Shown: positions 1 through 8,848 of the stretch, in pieces
How positions within the stretch are numbered: the first letter of the stretch is position 1
Layout of the letters: the number at the start of each line of letters is the position of its first letter
Source of the DNA: Ornithinimicrobium sufpigmenti
GTDB taxonomy: Bacteria > Actinomycetota > Actinomycetes > Actinomycetales > Dermatophilaceae
Assembly: GCF_004322775.1 (NCBI RefSeq)
Contig: NZ_CP036403.1
Coordinates: 248,001 to 312,000, forward strand
Direction of reading: 5' to 3'
Length of the DNA stretch: 64,000 nt
Notes under the pieces: model-generated
What the model saw: the letters and a program-made list of their open reading frames with translations, nothing else
Databases searched by the model: none
What the model was told of the DNA's origin: nothing
Program-made: the position numbers and the translations under genes

Positions 1-108
1 GCGGCCGGGAACGTCACCGAGGTCGTGTACGAGGACACCGGCCACAGCCCGCACCTGGAGCAGCGGCAGCGCTTCGTCGACGACGTCCGCAGCCTCCTCC
101 GGGCGTGA
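1..108 (+). CDS. C-terminal end of an alpha/beta hydrolase (partial)
   Basis: Only the last 35 residues are in the window. They read ...EDTGHSPHLEQ..., the usual surroundings of the catalytic histidine in alpha/beta hydrolases (GHSPHLE), and end in a short helix before TGA. The active-site serine lies outside the window, so the substrate cannot be inferred. It converges on deoD with a 7-nt gap. Confidence 0.6.
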   Translation, partial: AAGNVTEVVYEDTGHSPHLEQRQRFVDDVRSLLRA

Positions 109-115
109 GCGGGGG

Positions 116-835
116 TCAGCCCGGCAGCGGAGTGGCGAGCGCCGCGTCCAGGGCGATGGTGACCATGTCCGCGAAGGTCTGCTCGCGCTCCTCCGCCGAG
201 GTCTCCTCACCGGTGACGATGTGGTCGGAGACGGTGCACACCGCCAGCGCCTGCCGGCCGTGGCGCGCGGCGAGCGTGTAGATCTCGGCCGCCTCCATCT
301 CCACCGCGACGACGCCGTACTCGACCACCTGCTGGGTCAGCTCCGGCCGCGGGTGGTAGAAGCTGTCGGAGCTGAAGACCGTCCCGACCAGGTGCGGGGT
401 CCGGGACTCCTCGGCGGCCCGGACGGCGGCGCGCAGCAGTCCGAAGTCGGCCACGGCCGGGTAGTGGTAGCCCTGGAAACGCAGCGCGTTCATCGAGCTG
501 TCGGTCGCGGCGGCCTGGGCCAGGACCACGTCGCGGACCTTCAGCCGCTCGGTGAGCGCCCCGCAGGAGCCGACGCGGACCAGCTGCTGCACGTCATACT
601 CGCGGATCAGCTCGTTGGCGTAGATCGACGCGGACGGCTGCCCCATGCCGGTCCCCTGCACGGAGACCCGCTCACCGCGGAAGGTGCCGGTGTAGCCCAG
701 CATGCCGCGCACCTGAGAGTAGCACTCGGCGCCCTCCAGGAAGTTCTCGGCGATCCACCGCGCCCGCAGCGGGTCACCGGGCAGGAGGATGCGGGGGGCG
801 ATCTGACCGGGCTGGGCGGCGATGTGGGTGCTCAC
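116..835 (-). CDS. deoD: Purine nucleoside phosphorylase, DeoD type
   Basis: Predicted cytosolic enzyme of purine salvage that splits purine (deoxy)nucleosides with phosphate into base and (deoxy)ribose-1-phosphate. The 239-residue product has the same length as E. coli DeoD and matches it along its length by memory: LPGDPLRA (phosphate loop), [37 protein letters not shown] (ribose contacts) and CTVSDHI with the catalytic Asp. The start is GTG at 835, giving [10 protein letters not shown] in register with the family N-terminus. A TACCCT box at 842-847 (complement) sits 6 nt upstream, so the mRNA is probably leaderless. The open frame runs on far upstream but is not family-like there. Confidence 0.95.
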   Translation of the reverse strand: MSTHIAAQPGQIAPRILLPGDPLRARWIAENFLEGAECYSQVRGMLGYTGTFRGERVSVQGTGMGQPSASIYANELIREYDVQQLVRVGSCGALTERLKVRDVVLAQAAATDSSMNALRFQGYHYPAVADFGLLRAAVRAAEESRTPHLVGTVFSSDSFYHPRPELTQQVVEYGVVAVEMEAAEIYTLAARHGRQALAVCTVSDHIVTGEETSAEEREQTFADMVTIALDAALATPLPG

Positions 836-915
836 GCAGCAAGGGTATGCGGGCCGGCGAGCTGGCGGGGCGTGCGGGATCTGCGAGTGGCGGTGCTTCT
901 CATCCGCCTCTCGTT

Positions 916-946
916 CGTGAGATGTTCTGTGGTCCCGTGAGATGTT
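916..946. repeat. Direct repeat upstream of the glycosyltransferase gene
   Basis: CGTGAGATGTT occurs at 916-926 and again at 936-946, exactly 20 bp apart (about two helical turns), between divergent deoD and the glycosyltransferase. This spacing suits cooperative binding of a regulator to one face of DNA. The function is inference. Confidence 0.4.
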
Positions 947-982
947 GGTGGGCGTCGCCCGCGTTCGAGGAGGAACGAGCAG

Positions 983-2893
983 ATGAGCACGACCAGCGTG
1001 GTGCGCACCGTCGGCGGGGCGCTGCTCGCCGCCCGTGACGGTCCACCGGCCGACGAGGCGCTGCGACTGCGTGCCCTCGCGCTGCGCAGCGGCCACGACA
1101 CGGTCGGCGACGCCCTGGCGCTCCGGGCGGGCAGCCCGGTCCCCGCATCCGTGCTGGTGGCCCGGCTCGCCTCCGGCATGCCGGTCCCGGCGGCCCTGCC
1201 CGCCCTGACCTCCCAGGAGTCCCTGCCGGCGACCCTCGCGCTCGCCACCGCCCTCGTCGGTATGCAGCGCAGCGAGCCGGAGCTGCAGGCAGGGGTGGCG
1301 CTGTTCGAGGCGGTGCTCACCGCGCACGGTCCGCGGGCGCTGACCAGCCAGGACCAGCGCCACCTGGCCCAGGCTGCCTTCCTGGCCGGCCGGCACGACC
1401 TGGTCGAGCACGCGCTCGAGGTGCTGCCCCGGCTCACCGACGCCGTCGCCTCGGGGCTGCGGGCCGACCTGGCCAACCCCGTCGTCGGGGGGCCCACGGC
1501 ACGTCCGCACGCGGAGTGGGAGCGGCTCTTCGGGGCCCGGTTCGTGGCCCGTGAGCTGGCGCCTCCGCAGGTGGACCCGGGGCGGGCCTGCCTCTTCGAC
1601 GGTCTGCACCTGTCGCCGTCCCGCTCCGTCGACGGCCCCCTGGTCACCGTCGTGGTCCCCGCCTACCGGCCGGACGAGGGCCTGGTCACCTCGGTGCGCT
1701 CGATCCTGGCGCAGAGCCACGGCAACCTCGAGGTCCTGCTCGTCGACGACTGCTCCGGGCCGGACTACCAGCAGCTGTTCGCCCGCGTCGAGGCGCTGGA
1801 CGAGCGGGTCCGCCTGATCCGGCAGGAGCGCAACGGGGGGTCCTACCTGGCCCGCAACACCGCCCTGGCCCAGGCGCGCGGCGAGCTGGTGACGACCCAG
1901 GACGCCGACGACTGGAGCCATCCGGAACGCATCGCGGCCCAGGTGGCGCTGATGGCGCAGCACCCAGGTGCCCCCGCGAGCCGCAGCGCGGCCATCCGCT
2001 GCCGCCCCGACCTGACCCGCCAGTGGTTCGGCTACAGCCCCGAACGGATGAACGCCAGCGCCCTGATGGTCCGCCGGGAGGTGCTGGAGCAGGTGGGCGG
2101 CTACGACCAGATCCGCAAGGGCGCGGACTCGGAGATGTACGAGCGCCTCCAGCTGCTCGGGGAGGTCGTCGACGTCGTCGCACCCCTGGCCGTCACCCGG
2201 CTGGCGGCCGGGTCCCTGTCCCGGGCCGACTTCAGCTTCGGCCGGCACTCCCCGGACCGCGTGCTCTTCCGCAGCGCGTTCCGGGACTGGCACCGCCGGC
2301 TGGGCGCGAAGGTGGACCCCCGAGATCTCGCGGGCCGCCGCGATGGCCCGTCGCCCTACCCCGTGCCCCGCTCCTTCGCCAGGGCCCTGCCGCACTCCGC
2401 GCCCGCCGCCGCTCACCTACCGGTGGTGCTGCTGGCCGACCTCGCCGACCCGGTGCCCGTGGGGATGGCCCTGGAGCAGCTCACCGCCGGCCGCGGCGAC
2501 CGGCTCGGGGTCCTCGGGCGGGAGGACCTGAGCCGGGCGGGCATCGAGGGTCCGGTGTGGGACCCGCTGCTGCTGTCCGCGGCACGGGAGGGCCGGGTCG
2601 AGGTGCTGGTCGACGGCGACACCGTGCACGCGGACACACTGGTGGTGCTGGAGCCGACCCTGCTGGCCCTGCCGGCGCTGCCCCTGCCCGCGGTGACCGT
2701 CGACAGGCTGCTGCTCGCCGCGATCCCCCCGGGCCCGACCGAGCCGGTGCGTGACCTGGAGGCGGCCGCCGCGACCGTGCGCGAGCACTGGGGGATCGCC
2801 CCGGTGTGGGTCGCCCGGGACACCGGCGACCAGCGGGCCTGGGCGGATGATGGGTGGCGTCTGCCTCTCCTGGCCGAGGAGCTGGCGCCGTGA
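983..2893 (+). CDS. Family 2 glycosyltransferase with long N-terminal extension
   Basis: A 636-residue protein. The GT2/GT-A domain starts near residue 220 with VTVVVPAYRPDEG, followed by VLLVDDCS (nucleotide site), RNGGSYLARNTAL and the metal-binding QDADDW near residue 305. It probably moves a sugar from a nucleotide donor to a cell-surface polymer. The first 200 residues are helical, rich in Ala and Leu, with no motif I recognise; the last 200 form an alpha/beta region of unknown role. The ATG has a strong ribosome site (GAGGAGG, 968-974). The stop overlaps the next gene's GTG (GTGA), so the two are probably translationally coupled. Donor and acceptor are unknown. Confidence 0.85.
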   Translation: MSTTSVVRTVGGALLAARDGPPADEALRLRALALRSGHDTVGDALALRAGSPVPASVLVARLASGMPVPAALPALTSQESLPATLALATALVGMQRSEPELQAGVALFEAVLTAHGPRALTSQDQRHLAQAAFLAGRHDLVEHALEVLPRLTDAVASGLRADLANPVVGGPTARPHAEWERLFGARFVARELAPPQVDPGRACLFDGLHLSPSRSVDGPLVTVVVPAYRPDEGLVTSVRSILAQSHGNLEVLLVDDCSGPDYQQLFARVEALDERVRLIRQERNGGSYLARNTALAQARGELVTTQDADDWSHPERIAAQVALMAQHPGAPASRSAAIRCRPDLTRQWFGYSPERMNASALMVRREVLEQVGGYDQIRKGADSEMYERLQLLGEVVDVVAPLAVTRLAAGSLSRADFSFGRHSPDRVLFRSAFRDWHRRLGAKVDPRDLAGRRDGPSPYPVPRSFARALPHSAPAAAHLPVVLLADLADPVPVGMALEQLTAGRGDRLGVLGREDLSRAGIEGPVWDPLLLSAAREGRVEVLVDGDTVHADTLVVLEPTLLALPALPLPAVTVDRLLLAAIPPGPTEPVRDLEAAAATVREHWGIAPVWVARDTGDQRAWADDGWRLPLLAEELAP

Positions 2894-4155
2894 GCGAGGA
2901 CACGCCGGTGGGGCGCGGCGGCCGCCCGCTGCGGCCAGGAAAACTGCCCCCGACGTTGCCCTCGACGTTGCCCTCGAAGCTGCCCTCGGTGCGCCGCCGG
3001 CTGGTCCCCGCTCGCCGTGCCCTCTCCGGTATGGCGGGCAGGTTCGCCTCCTGGATGGACCCGGGCCGGTCCTCCTCCGCGGCCGTGTCGCCCGTGGTCG
3101 AGGACCGGCTGGCCGCGGCGCTGGAGGTCGTCGCCCAGATCGAGGCCAGCGCGGAGGCCCTGCCGGTGGCGTCGGGCCCGGTGACGTTCTGGGGTCGCGG
3201 GCGGGTGGCCCGCCGCCCGGAGGTGCACCCGGCGGTGGCGGGGCTCGTCCCGCGCACCGAGCGTGACGGCTGGGCGGTGGACGGTCCGCAGATCCGCACG
3301 CTGGAGGCGGCGACCGCGGCCGACCTGGTGGTCATGGCCAAGTTCGACGTGCACGAGCGGACCAAGCTGCGGGCCGCGTACGGGGAGGACGGCCTGACCC
3401 TGGCCGTCCAGCCGAAGAGCCCCACCGGTGTGGACGGCATCGCAAGGATCGTCCGCGCCCAAGAGGTGGTGTCGCAGCACGCACCGGACCTGATGACCGA
3501 CGTCCTGGGCTACGGCCGCCTGCCGAGCGGGCTGCCCTTCGTCGTCGAGCGCTGGCTGGACGGCCAGCCGCTCGGCTCCTCGACGGAGCTGTCCGCGGCC
3601 GCGCCCGAGATCCTGGCCGGGCTCTCGGCCGTCCACCGGGGCCACGGCTTCACCCGGGTGCGGCTCTCCGAGCACTGGGCGCCGCTGGCGGACCGGTGGG
3701 CGAAGACCCTGGCCACCGGGCTGGTCCCCGACGACCTCGGCGCCTGGGTGGGACGGCTCATCGACCGCGACGCAACCCTGCGGCACTCCTGGGTGCACGG
3801 CGACCTGGTCGCCTCCAACGTCATCCGAACCCCGGACCGGCTGGTGCTGATCGACTGGGAGCACTCCCAGCAGGCCCCGATCATGAACGATGCCGCCAAG
3901 CTGCACCTGTTCGTCGCGGACCCGACGCAGCTGCTGAGCACGGTGCTCGACGTCCTCGACGACGCCGGCCGGCAGGGTGCGGGTGCGGCCGACGCCTTCT
4001 CCCCGGCCGAGGAGCTGGCGCTGGCGCACGCACAGCTGATCAGCCACTACCCGCGACGCAGTGCGCAGCTCGTCGGCCACCCCAGGGAGGGGGTCTACGA
4101 CAAGCAGGTCCGGCGCCAGTTGCAGCGGCTGGCCGAGGTCAGGGACGCCGTTTAG
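2890..4155 (+). CDS. Aminoglycoside/choline-kinase-like phosphotransferase
   Basis: A 421-residue protein with an APH-fold C-terminal half: WVHGDLVASNVI (catalytic Asp and Asn of the HGDxxxxN motif, around residue 303) and VLIDWEHS (metal-binding Asp, around residue 320). The N-terminal 70 residues are basic and low-complexity, including a TLPSTLPSKLPS repeat. The GTG at 2890 overlaps the glycosyltransferase stop by 4 nt and I prefer it to upstream in-frame codons. Pairing with a GT2 enzyme suggests phosphorylation of a small alcohol or sugar used in cell-wall polymer decoration, but the substrate is not evident. Confidence 0.75.
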   Translation: MSEDTPVGRGGRPLRPGKLPPTLPSTLPSKLPSVRRRLVPARRALSGMAGRFASWMDPGRSSSAAVSPVVEDRLAAALEVVAQIEASAEALPVASGPVTFWGRGRVARRPEVHPAVAGLVPRTERDGWAVDGPQIRTLEAATAADLVVMAKFDVHERTKLRAAYGEDGLTLAVQPKSPTGVDGIARIVRAQEVVSQHAPDLMTDVLGYGRLPSGLPFVVERWLDGQPLGSSTELSAAAPEILAGLSAVHRGHGFTRVRLSEHWAPLADRWAKTLATGLVPDDLGAWVGRLIDRDATLRHSWVHGDLVASNVIRTPDRLVLIDWEHSQQAPIMNDAAKLHLFVADPTQLLSTVLDVLDDAGRQGAGAADAFSPAEELALAHAQLISHYPRRSAQLVGHPREGVYDKQVRRQLQRLAEVRDAV

Positions 4156-4161
4156 GCATTG

Positions 4162-4181
4162 AGTGACGTATCACTTATCCT
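4162..4181. promoter_or_regulatory. Inverted repeat and -10 box of the FMN reductase gene
   Basis: AGTGA-CGTA-TCACT (4162-4175) is an inverted repeat directly abutting TATCCT (4176-4181), which lies 6 nt before the ATG at 4188. The arrangement fits a repressor site next to a leaderless promoter. Confidence 0.45.
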
Positions 4182-4187
4182 GAGGAT

Positions 4188-4724
4188 ATGAGTACGCGTA
4201 TCGGTGTCGTCATCACGTCCACCCGCCCCACCCGCATCGGTGACAAGGTCGCCGCCTGGATCGCCGAGCAGGCGCCCGAGGGCGTGCAGGCGGAGCTCGT
4301 CGACCTGCGCGAGGTCGACCTGCCGTTCCTGCACGAGCCGGCCCAGCCCGCGATGGGTGACTACACCCAGGACTCCACCAAGGCCTGGAGCGAGCTGGTC
4401 TCCGGCTTTGACGCGCTGATCCTCGCCGTCGCCGAGTACAACGGCGGCTACACCGCCCAGCTCAAGAACGCCATCGACACCCTCTATGCCGAGTGGACGG
4501 ACCTGCCGATCGGCATCGTCGGCTACGGCTACGGCGGGGCGGCCCGTGCGGTCGCCGCCCTGGAGCCGATCGTGCTCAACGTCAAGGCCGTGCCCGTGCA
4601 GGGCCCCGGCCTGGTCTTCGACCAGCACCTGACGCTGGAGGGCGAGCTCCTCGAGGCGGCGCCCGCCGACGAGGTGCGTGCCCTCTTCGAGGCCGTGCGG
4701 GACCAGGTCCCCGCCCTCGTCTGA
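4188..4724 (+). CDS. NADPH-dependent FMN reductase family flavoprotein
   Basis: A 178-residue flavodoxin-fold protein. Family features: ITSTRPTRIGDKVA (FMN phosphate loop), LREVDLPFLHEP, AVAEYNGGYTAQLKNAID (flavin-binding loop typical of ArsH/azoreductase-like FMN reductases) and IVGYGYGGAARA. It probably transfers electrons from NAD(P)H to FMN, quinones or azo compounds. It stands alone, 32 nt after the kinase gene, with its own promoter and inverted repeat, suggesting separate regulation. Confidence 0.85.
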   Translation: MSTRIGVVITSTRPTRIGDKVAAWIAEQAPEGVQAELVDLREVDLPFLHEPAQPAMGDYTQDSTKAWSELVSGFDALILAVAEYNGGYTAQLKNAIDTLYAEWTDLPIGIVGYGYGGAARAVAALEPIVLNVKAVPVQGPGLVFDQHLTLEGELLEAAPADEVRALFEAVRDQVPALV

Positions 4725-4733
4725 GCTGACCCG

Positions 4734-5564
4734 TCAGCGCACGGGCAGCCCCCGGCGGCCCATCCGGGCCAGCAGGGCAAGCTGGGCGCGGCGCTCGCGG
4801 GCGAACGCCCGCCGTGGGGACGAGGCCCGGGCGGTGGTGAGCAGGCGCTTGCCTGCGGCCACGGCCTGGGGGTCGTTGGCCAGGATGGGCGCCAGCAGCT
4901 CGACGGCTCCCGCGATCGGGTCGTCGGCGAGGCGGGTCACCAGACCCAGCCGCGCCGCCTCGTCACCGGGCAGCACCCGGGCGCTCAGCGTCAGCTCCTG
5001 CGCCACGTCCAGGCCGACCACCTCGCTCAGCGAGCGGGTGCCGCTCATGTCGGGGGTCAACCCCCAGTGCGCCTCCCGCACCGACCAGCGGGCGTCCGGC
5101 GTGCTCACCCGCAGGTCGGCGCCGAGAGCGAGCTGGAGACCCGCGCCGAGACAGTGACCGTGCACGGCGGCGACGACCGGGACGGGGAGCCGGCGCCATG
5201 CCCAGCACGCCTCCTGGAAGACGTTGGTGCCCAGCCAGGGTCGGGAGACGAACCGGCGAGCGATCCCCACGGGGTCCTTCAGCGCATGCCCCAGGTCCAT
5301 CCCGGCGCAGAACGCCTCGCCCTCCCCGTGGAGGACCACCGCCCGCACGTGCCGGTTCCGCCGCCGACGAAAGATCGGGGCGACGTCGACGAGCGAGTCG
5401 AGCATCGACAGCGTCAGGGCGTTGAGCTTGTCCGGCCGTCGGAGTCCGACGAAGGCGATGTCCTCGACGATCTCCACGACGATCGTGCCCTCGCTCGGGA
5501 CCGGGGGATCGGTGGCCGGGTCGTAGGGCTGCGGGAAGGTGGCGGAGGTCGCGCGGTGCGGCAT
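4734..5564 (-). CDS. Enoyl-CoA hydratase/isomerase (crotonase) family protein
   Basis: A 276-residue cytosolic crotonase. Seen: RPDKLNALT near the N-terminus, FCAGMDLGH (first oxyanion-hole loop), AAVHGHCLGAGLQLALGADLR (second oxyanion-hole loop) and a C-terminal helical trimerisation region. The position after ADLR, where catalytic Glu residues sit in true hydratases, reads PDARWSVREAHWGLTPDM, so the exact reaction (hydration, isomerisation or other CoA-thioester chemistry) is open. The ATG at 5564 is chosen because MPHRATSA begins a family-like N-terminus; a CAGGGT box lies 6 nt upstream. Confidence 0.85.
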   Translation of the reverse strand: MPHRATSATFPQPYDPATDPPVPSEGTIVVEIVEDIAFVGLRRPDKLNALTLSMLDSLVDVAPIFRRRRNRHVRAVVLHGEGEAFCAGMDLGHALKDPVGIARRFVSRPWLGTNVFQEACWAWRRLPVPVVAAVHGHCLGAGLQLALGADLRVSTPDARWSVREAHWGLTPDMSGTRSLSEVVGLDVAQELTLSARVLPGDEAARLGLVTRLADDPIAGAVELLAPILANDPQAVAAGKRLLTTARASSPRRAFARERRAQLALLARMGRRGLPVR

Positions 5565-5677
5565 ACCGCCACCCTGCCACCGCCTGCACACCGGCCGCTC
5601 GCGCGAGGACATGACCGCACCCGTCAGAAGGGCTACGGTGGCGAGAAGGTTCGCACCGCCCGCGAAAGGACCACCCC

Positions 5678-7462
5678 ATGCTGCGCCCCCAGGAGACCCT
5701 CACCCGCGAGCTGAAGAGCCTGGACGGGCTCTGGCGGTTCCGGACGGATCCCGACGGCAGGGGGCGGGACGAGCGGTGGTTCGCCGCCCCGCTGGCGGAC
5801 GCCCGCGACATGCCGGTGCCGTCCAGCTTCAACGAGATCGTGCCCGACCCGGCGCTGTACGACTACGTCGGTGAGGTCTGGTACCAGCGCACGGTCCGGG
5901 TCCCCCGCGGCTGGGCGGGCCAGCGGGTGGTGCTGCGCTTCGGGTCGGCCACGCACGCCGCCACCGTCTACGTCGGGGAGGTGGAGGTGGTCAGCCACGT
6001 CGGCGGCTACCTACCGTTCGAGGCCGACGTGACCGCGCACGTCACCGCCGGCGAGGAGGCCACCGTCACCGTCGTCGTCGACAACCGGCTGTCCTGGCAG
6101 ACCATCCCGCCGGGCTACGTCGAGGAGACCGAGGCCGGTCCGCGGCAGCGTTACTACCACGACTTTTTCAACTACGCGGGGCTGCACCGGCCGGTGCTGC
6201 TCTACTCGACGCCGCACGTGCACGTCGCCGATGTCACGGTCACCACCGGGTGGGAGGGGTCGGCCGGCAGGTCGACCGGCACCGTCGGGTATGACGTGCA
6301 GCTCGCCGGTGGCGACGCGCAGGTCGGGGTCGAGCTGCGGGACGCGGAGGGCGAAGTGGTGGCGTCCGGCGACGGGGCGTCGGGCGAGCTGCGGGTCGAG
6401 GACGTTCACCTGTGGCAGCCGGGGGAGGGGTACCTCTACGACCTGGTGATCACGGCGACGACCGGCGAGGAGCAGGACGTCTACGTGCAGAAGGTGGGGG
6501 TCCGCACGGTGGAGATCCGGGGCACGCAGTTCCTCATCAACGGAGAGCCCTTCTACTTCAAGGGCTTCGGGATGCACGAGGACCACCTGGTGCGCGGCAA
6601 GGGCTACGACGACGTGTCGATGGTCCACGACTTCGAGCTGCTGAGGTGGATCGGGGCCAACTCCTTCCGCACCTCGCACTACCCCTACAGCGAGGAGATC
6701 ATGGACTACGCCGACGCCCACGGCGTGGTGGTGATCGACGAGACCCCGGCCGTGGGCCAGAACCTCGGCGTGTCGGGCGGGATCATGGGCGGTGCCTCGC
6801 GGACGACGTTCTCGGAGGAGACGATCAACGACGAGTCGCAGGAGGCGCACGCCCGGGAGATCCGCGACCTGATCGCGCGGGACAAGAACCGTCCCTCGGT
6901 GGTCATCTGGTCGATCGCCAACGAGCCCGAGTCGCACACCGAGGAGTCGGAGCGCTACTTCGAGCCGCTCTTCCAGGTCGCGCGCGAGGCCGACCCGACC
7001 CGGCCCGTGGGTTTCGTCAACGTCATGCTCGCACCGGCCGGGGAGTGCCGGGTCACCCAGTTCGCCGACCTGGTGATGATCAACCGCTACTACGGCTGGT
7101 ACGTCCTCCCCGGCGAGCTCGAGGTCGCCCGCAACCGGCTGGACGAGGAGCTGGCCCTGTGGGCCGAGGACGGCAAGCCGATCATCATCACCGAGTACGG
7201 CGGTGACACCGTGGCCGGCCTGCACGCGCTCACGCCCTCGCTGTGGACCGAGGAGTACCAGGTCGACCTCGTCAACATGACCCACGAGGCGTTCGACGCC
7301 TGCGAGGCCGTCGTGGGCGAGCACATGTGGAACTTCGCTGACTTCCAGACGGTCGCCGGCTTCGCTCGCGCCGACGGCAACAAGAAGGGTGCCTTCACCC
7401 GGGGTCGCCGACCGAAGGCGGTCGCCCATCTGCTCCGCAAGCGGTGGCGGGAAGAGGGCTGA
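5678..7462 (+). CDS. uidA: Beta-glucuronidase (glycoside hydrolase family 2)
   Basis: The 594-residue product closely follows E. coli UidA: N-terminus MLRPQETLTRELKSLDGLW, the sugar-binding domain (HGGY/PFEADVT type), the immunoglobulin-like domain (ELRDAEG, HLWQPGEGYLYDL) and the TIM barrel from about residue 280. The general acid-base Glu is in SIANEP (E416) and the nucleophile is in IITEYGGDT (E506), corresponding to E. coli E413 and E504. The ITEYGG and NKKGAFTRGRRPK segments, which shape glucuronate recognition, are kept. It cleaves beta-D-glucuronides. There is no signal peptide and no neighbouring uronate transporter or catabolic gene, so substrates must arrive by a system encoded elsewhere. 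AAAGGA lies upstream of the ATG. Confidence 0.95.
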   Translation: MLRPQETLTRELKSLDGLWRFRTDPDGRGRDERWFAAPLADARDMPVPSSFNEIVPDPALYDYVGEVWYQRTVRVPRGWAGQRVVLRFGSATHAATVYVGEVEVVSHVGGYLPFEADVTAHVTAGEEATVTVVVDNRLSWQTIPPGYVEETEAGPRQRYYHDFFNYAGLHRPVLLYSTPHVHVADVTVTTGWEGSAGRSTGTVGYDVQLAGGDAQVGVELRDAEGEVVASGDGASGELRVEDVHLWQPGEGYLYDLVITATTGEEQDVYVQKVGVRTVEIRGTQFLINGEPFYFKGFGMHEDHLVRGKGYDDVSMVHDFELLRWIGANSFRTSHYPYSEEIMDYADAHGVVVIDETPAVGQNLGVSGGIMGGASRTTFSEETINDESQEAHAREIRDLIARDKNRPSVVIWSIANEPESHTEESERYFEPLFQVAREADPTRPVGFVNVMLAPAGECRVTQFADLVMINRYYGWYVLPGELEVARNRLDEELALWAEDGKPIIITEYGGDTVAGLHALTPSLWTEEYQVDLVNMTHEAFDACEAVVGEHMWNFADFQTVAGFARADGNKKGAFTRGRRPKAVAHLLRKRWREEG

Positions 7463-7489
7463 GGCGACGCGGGCACGAGCGCGGCGGCG

Positions 7490-8797
7490 CTAGGCCGTGG
7501 TGCCCGGCTCCAGCCGGGCACCGGCGTCGATCGTGACACCTCGTCCGACCCGGCTGTCCCGACCGACCAGGGTGATCGCCTCGTCGGTCAGCCGCGTCCC
7601 GGCGGGGGCGCCACCGATCGTCGCGTCCCGTCCGACGACGCTGCCCCGGTCCACCACGGCGGTGTGCACCCGGGCCCCGGCCTCCACGTGCACGCCGCTG
7701 AGCAGGACGCTGTCCTCCACCACGGCGCCGGCGTCGACCCGCACGCCCGGGCCGAGAACCGACCGCACGACCCGACCGCGGACGTCGGCGCCGGGCCCCA
7801 GCATCGAGTCCTCCACCTCGGCGCCGGCGCGGACCCGCGCGGGCGGCCCGACGGGCGTCGGGCCCAGCACCGGCCGGTCCGGCCGGTCGAAGACGTCGAC
7901 CCGCCCGGCGAGCAGGTCCCGGTGCGCCTGCAGGTAGGCCTGCGGCCGGCCGACGTCCTTCCAGTAGCCGGTGATCGGCTCTGCCCACACCTTGCCCCGT
8001 TCGACCAGGGCGGGCACGAGCAGGCTGCCGAAGTCACCGAGACCGGTGTCCTCGGCATCCGCCTCGCCGGCGGCAGGCACGCCCTCGCCGGTGCTGCCGG
8101 ACAGCTCGCGGTGCAGCCGCTCCAGCTCTGTCAGCAGCACACCGGGGTCGTAGAGGAAGATCTCCGTCGCGACCGTCCCGATCGAGGTCTCGCCGGGCTT
8201 GTCCTGGACCTTCCGCACCCGACCGTCCGGGTCCGCGTGCACGACCATGTTGTGCGCGGCCTCCTGGACCCCCACCTCCGCGGTGACCAGGGTGCACTCG
8301 GCGCCGCGCTCGAGGTGCCGGGCGATGACGGGCTGCAGGTCGAGGTTGAAGACGTGGTCGGAGGAGAGCACGAGGAGCACGTCGGGGTCGAAGACGCGGA
8401 CGTCGTCGCGCAGGCGGAAGAGGTTGTCGGCGTTGCCGTGGCTGAACCCCTCGGCGTGCGCGGAGCCTGATCCCTGCTCGGGCGTGATCCGGCGGAAGCC
8501 GCCGCGGGTCCGGTCCAGGTCCCAGGGACGACCGCCCGCGAGGTAGGCGTCCAGGGAGCTCGACTGGTACTGCACGCTGACCCACACGTCGACGATGCCC
8601 GAGGCGGCCAGCGAGGAGAGCGGAAAGTCGACGAGGGCGTGCGTGGCGGCGAACGGCAGGGCGGGCTTGGCGCGCTCGCGGGTGAGCACGTCCAGACGGC
8701 TCCCCTGACCGCCGGCCTGGATGATCGCCAGCGGTCGCAGACCCGTCGGCAGGAAGGTGCGCGTGCCGGTCGGCGTAGGGGTGGGCGCGGGTGTCAC
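7490..8797 (-). CDS. GlgC-like sugar-1-phosphate nucleotidyltransferase
   Basis: A 435-residue protein with an N-terminal nucleotidyltransferase domain (AIIQAGGQGSRLDVLTRERAKPALPF, VLVLSSDHVFNLDL, GYWKDVGRPQAY) and a C-terminal left-handed beta-helix made of hexapeptide repeats (from about residue 310). This is the layout of ADP-glucose pyrophosphorylase. In ordinary GlgC the loop before the second substrate region reads GTADAVYQN; here it is GNADNLFRLR. A Gly/Glu-rich insert sits near residue 245. It may therefore be a GlgC paralogue with a changed allosteric or substrate pocket. The GTG start at 8797 has TAGCGT 6 nt upstream (leaderless) and is divergent from the hydrolase gene. Confidence 0.8.
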   Translation of the reverse strand: MTPAPTPTPTGTRTFLPTGLRPLAIIQAGGQGSRLDVLTRERAKPALPFAATHALVDFPLSSLAASGIVDVWVSVQYQSSSLDAYLAGGRPWDLDRTRGGFRRITPEQGSGSAHAEGFSHGNADNLFRLRDDVRVFDPDVLLVLSSDHVFNLDLQPVIARHLERGAECTLVTAEVGVQEAAHNMVVHADPDGRVRKVQDKPGETSIGTVATEIFLYDPGVLLTELERLHRELSGSTGEGVPAAGEADAEDTGLGDFGSLLVPALVERGKVWAEPITGYWKDVGRPQAYLQAHRDLLAGRVDVFDRPDRPVLGPTPVGPPARVRAGAEVEDSMLGPGADVRGRVVRSVLGPGVRVDAGAVVEDSVLLSGVHVEAGARVHTAVVDRGSVVGRDATIGGAPAGTRLTDEAITLVGRDSRVGRGVTIDAGARLEPGTTA

Positions 8798-8848
8798 GGA
8801 TCGACGCTACTCCTCGGGGCGGCGCTCTGCGAGGGCTAGGCTGATGCG

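Noticed and set aside
836..2416. Long minus-strand open frame running on from deoD.
   Set aside because: It is antisense to the glycosyltransferase, has no family-like sequence, and deoD's own start at 835 is supported by homology and a promoter.
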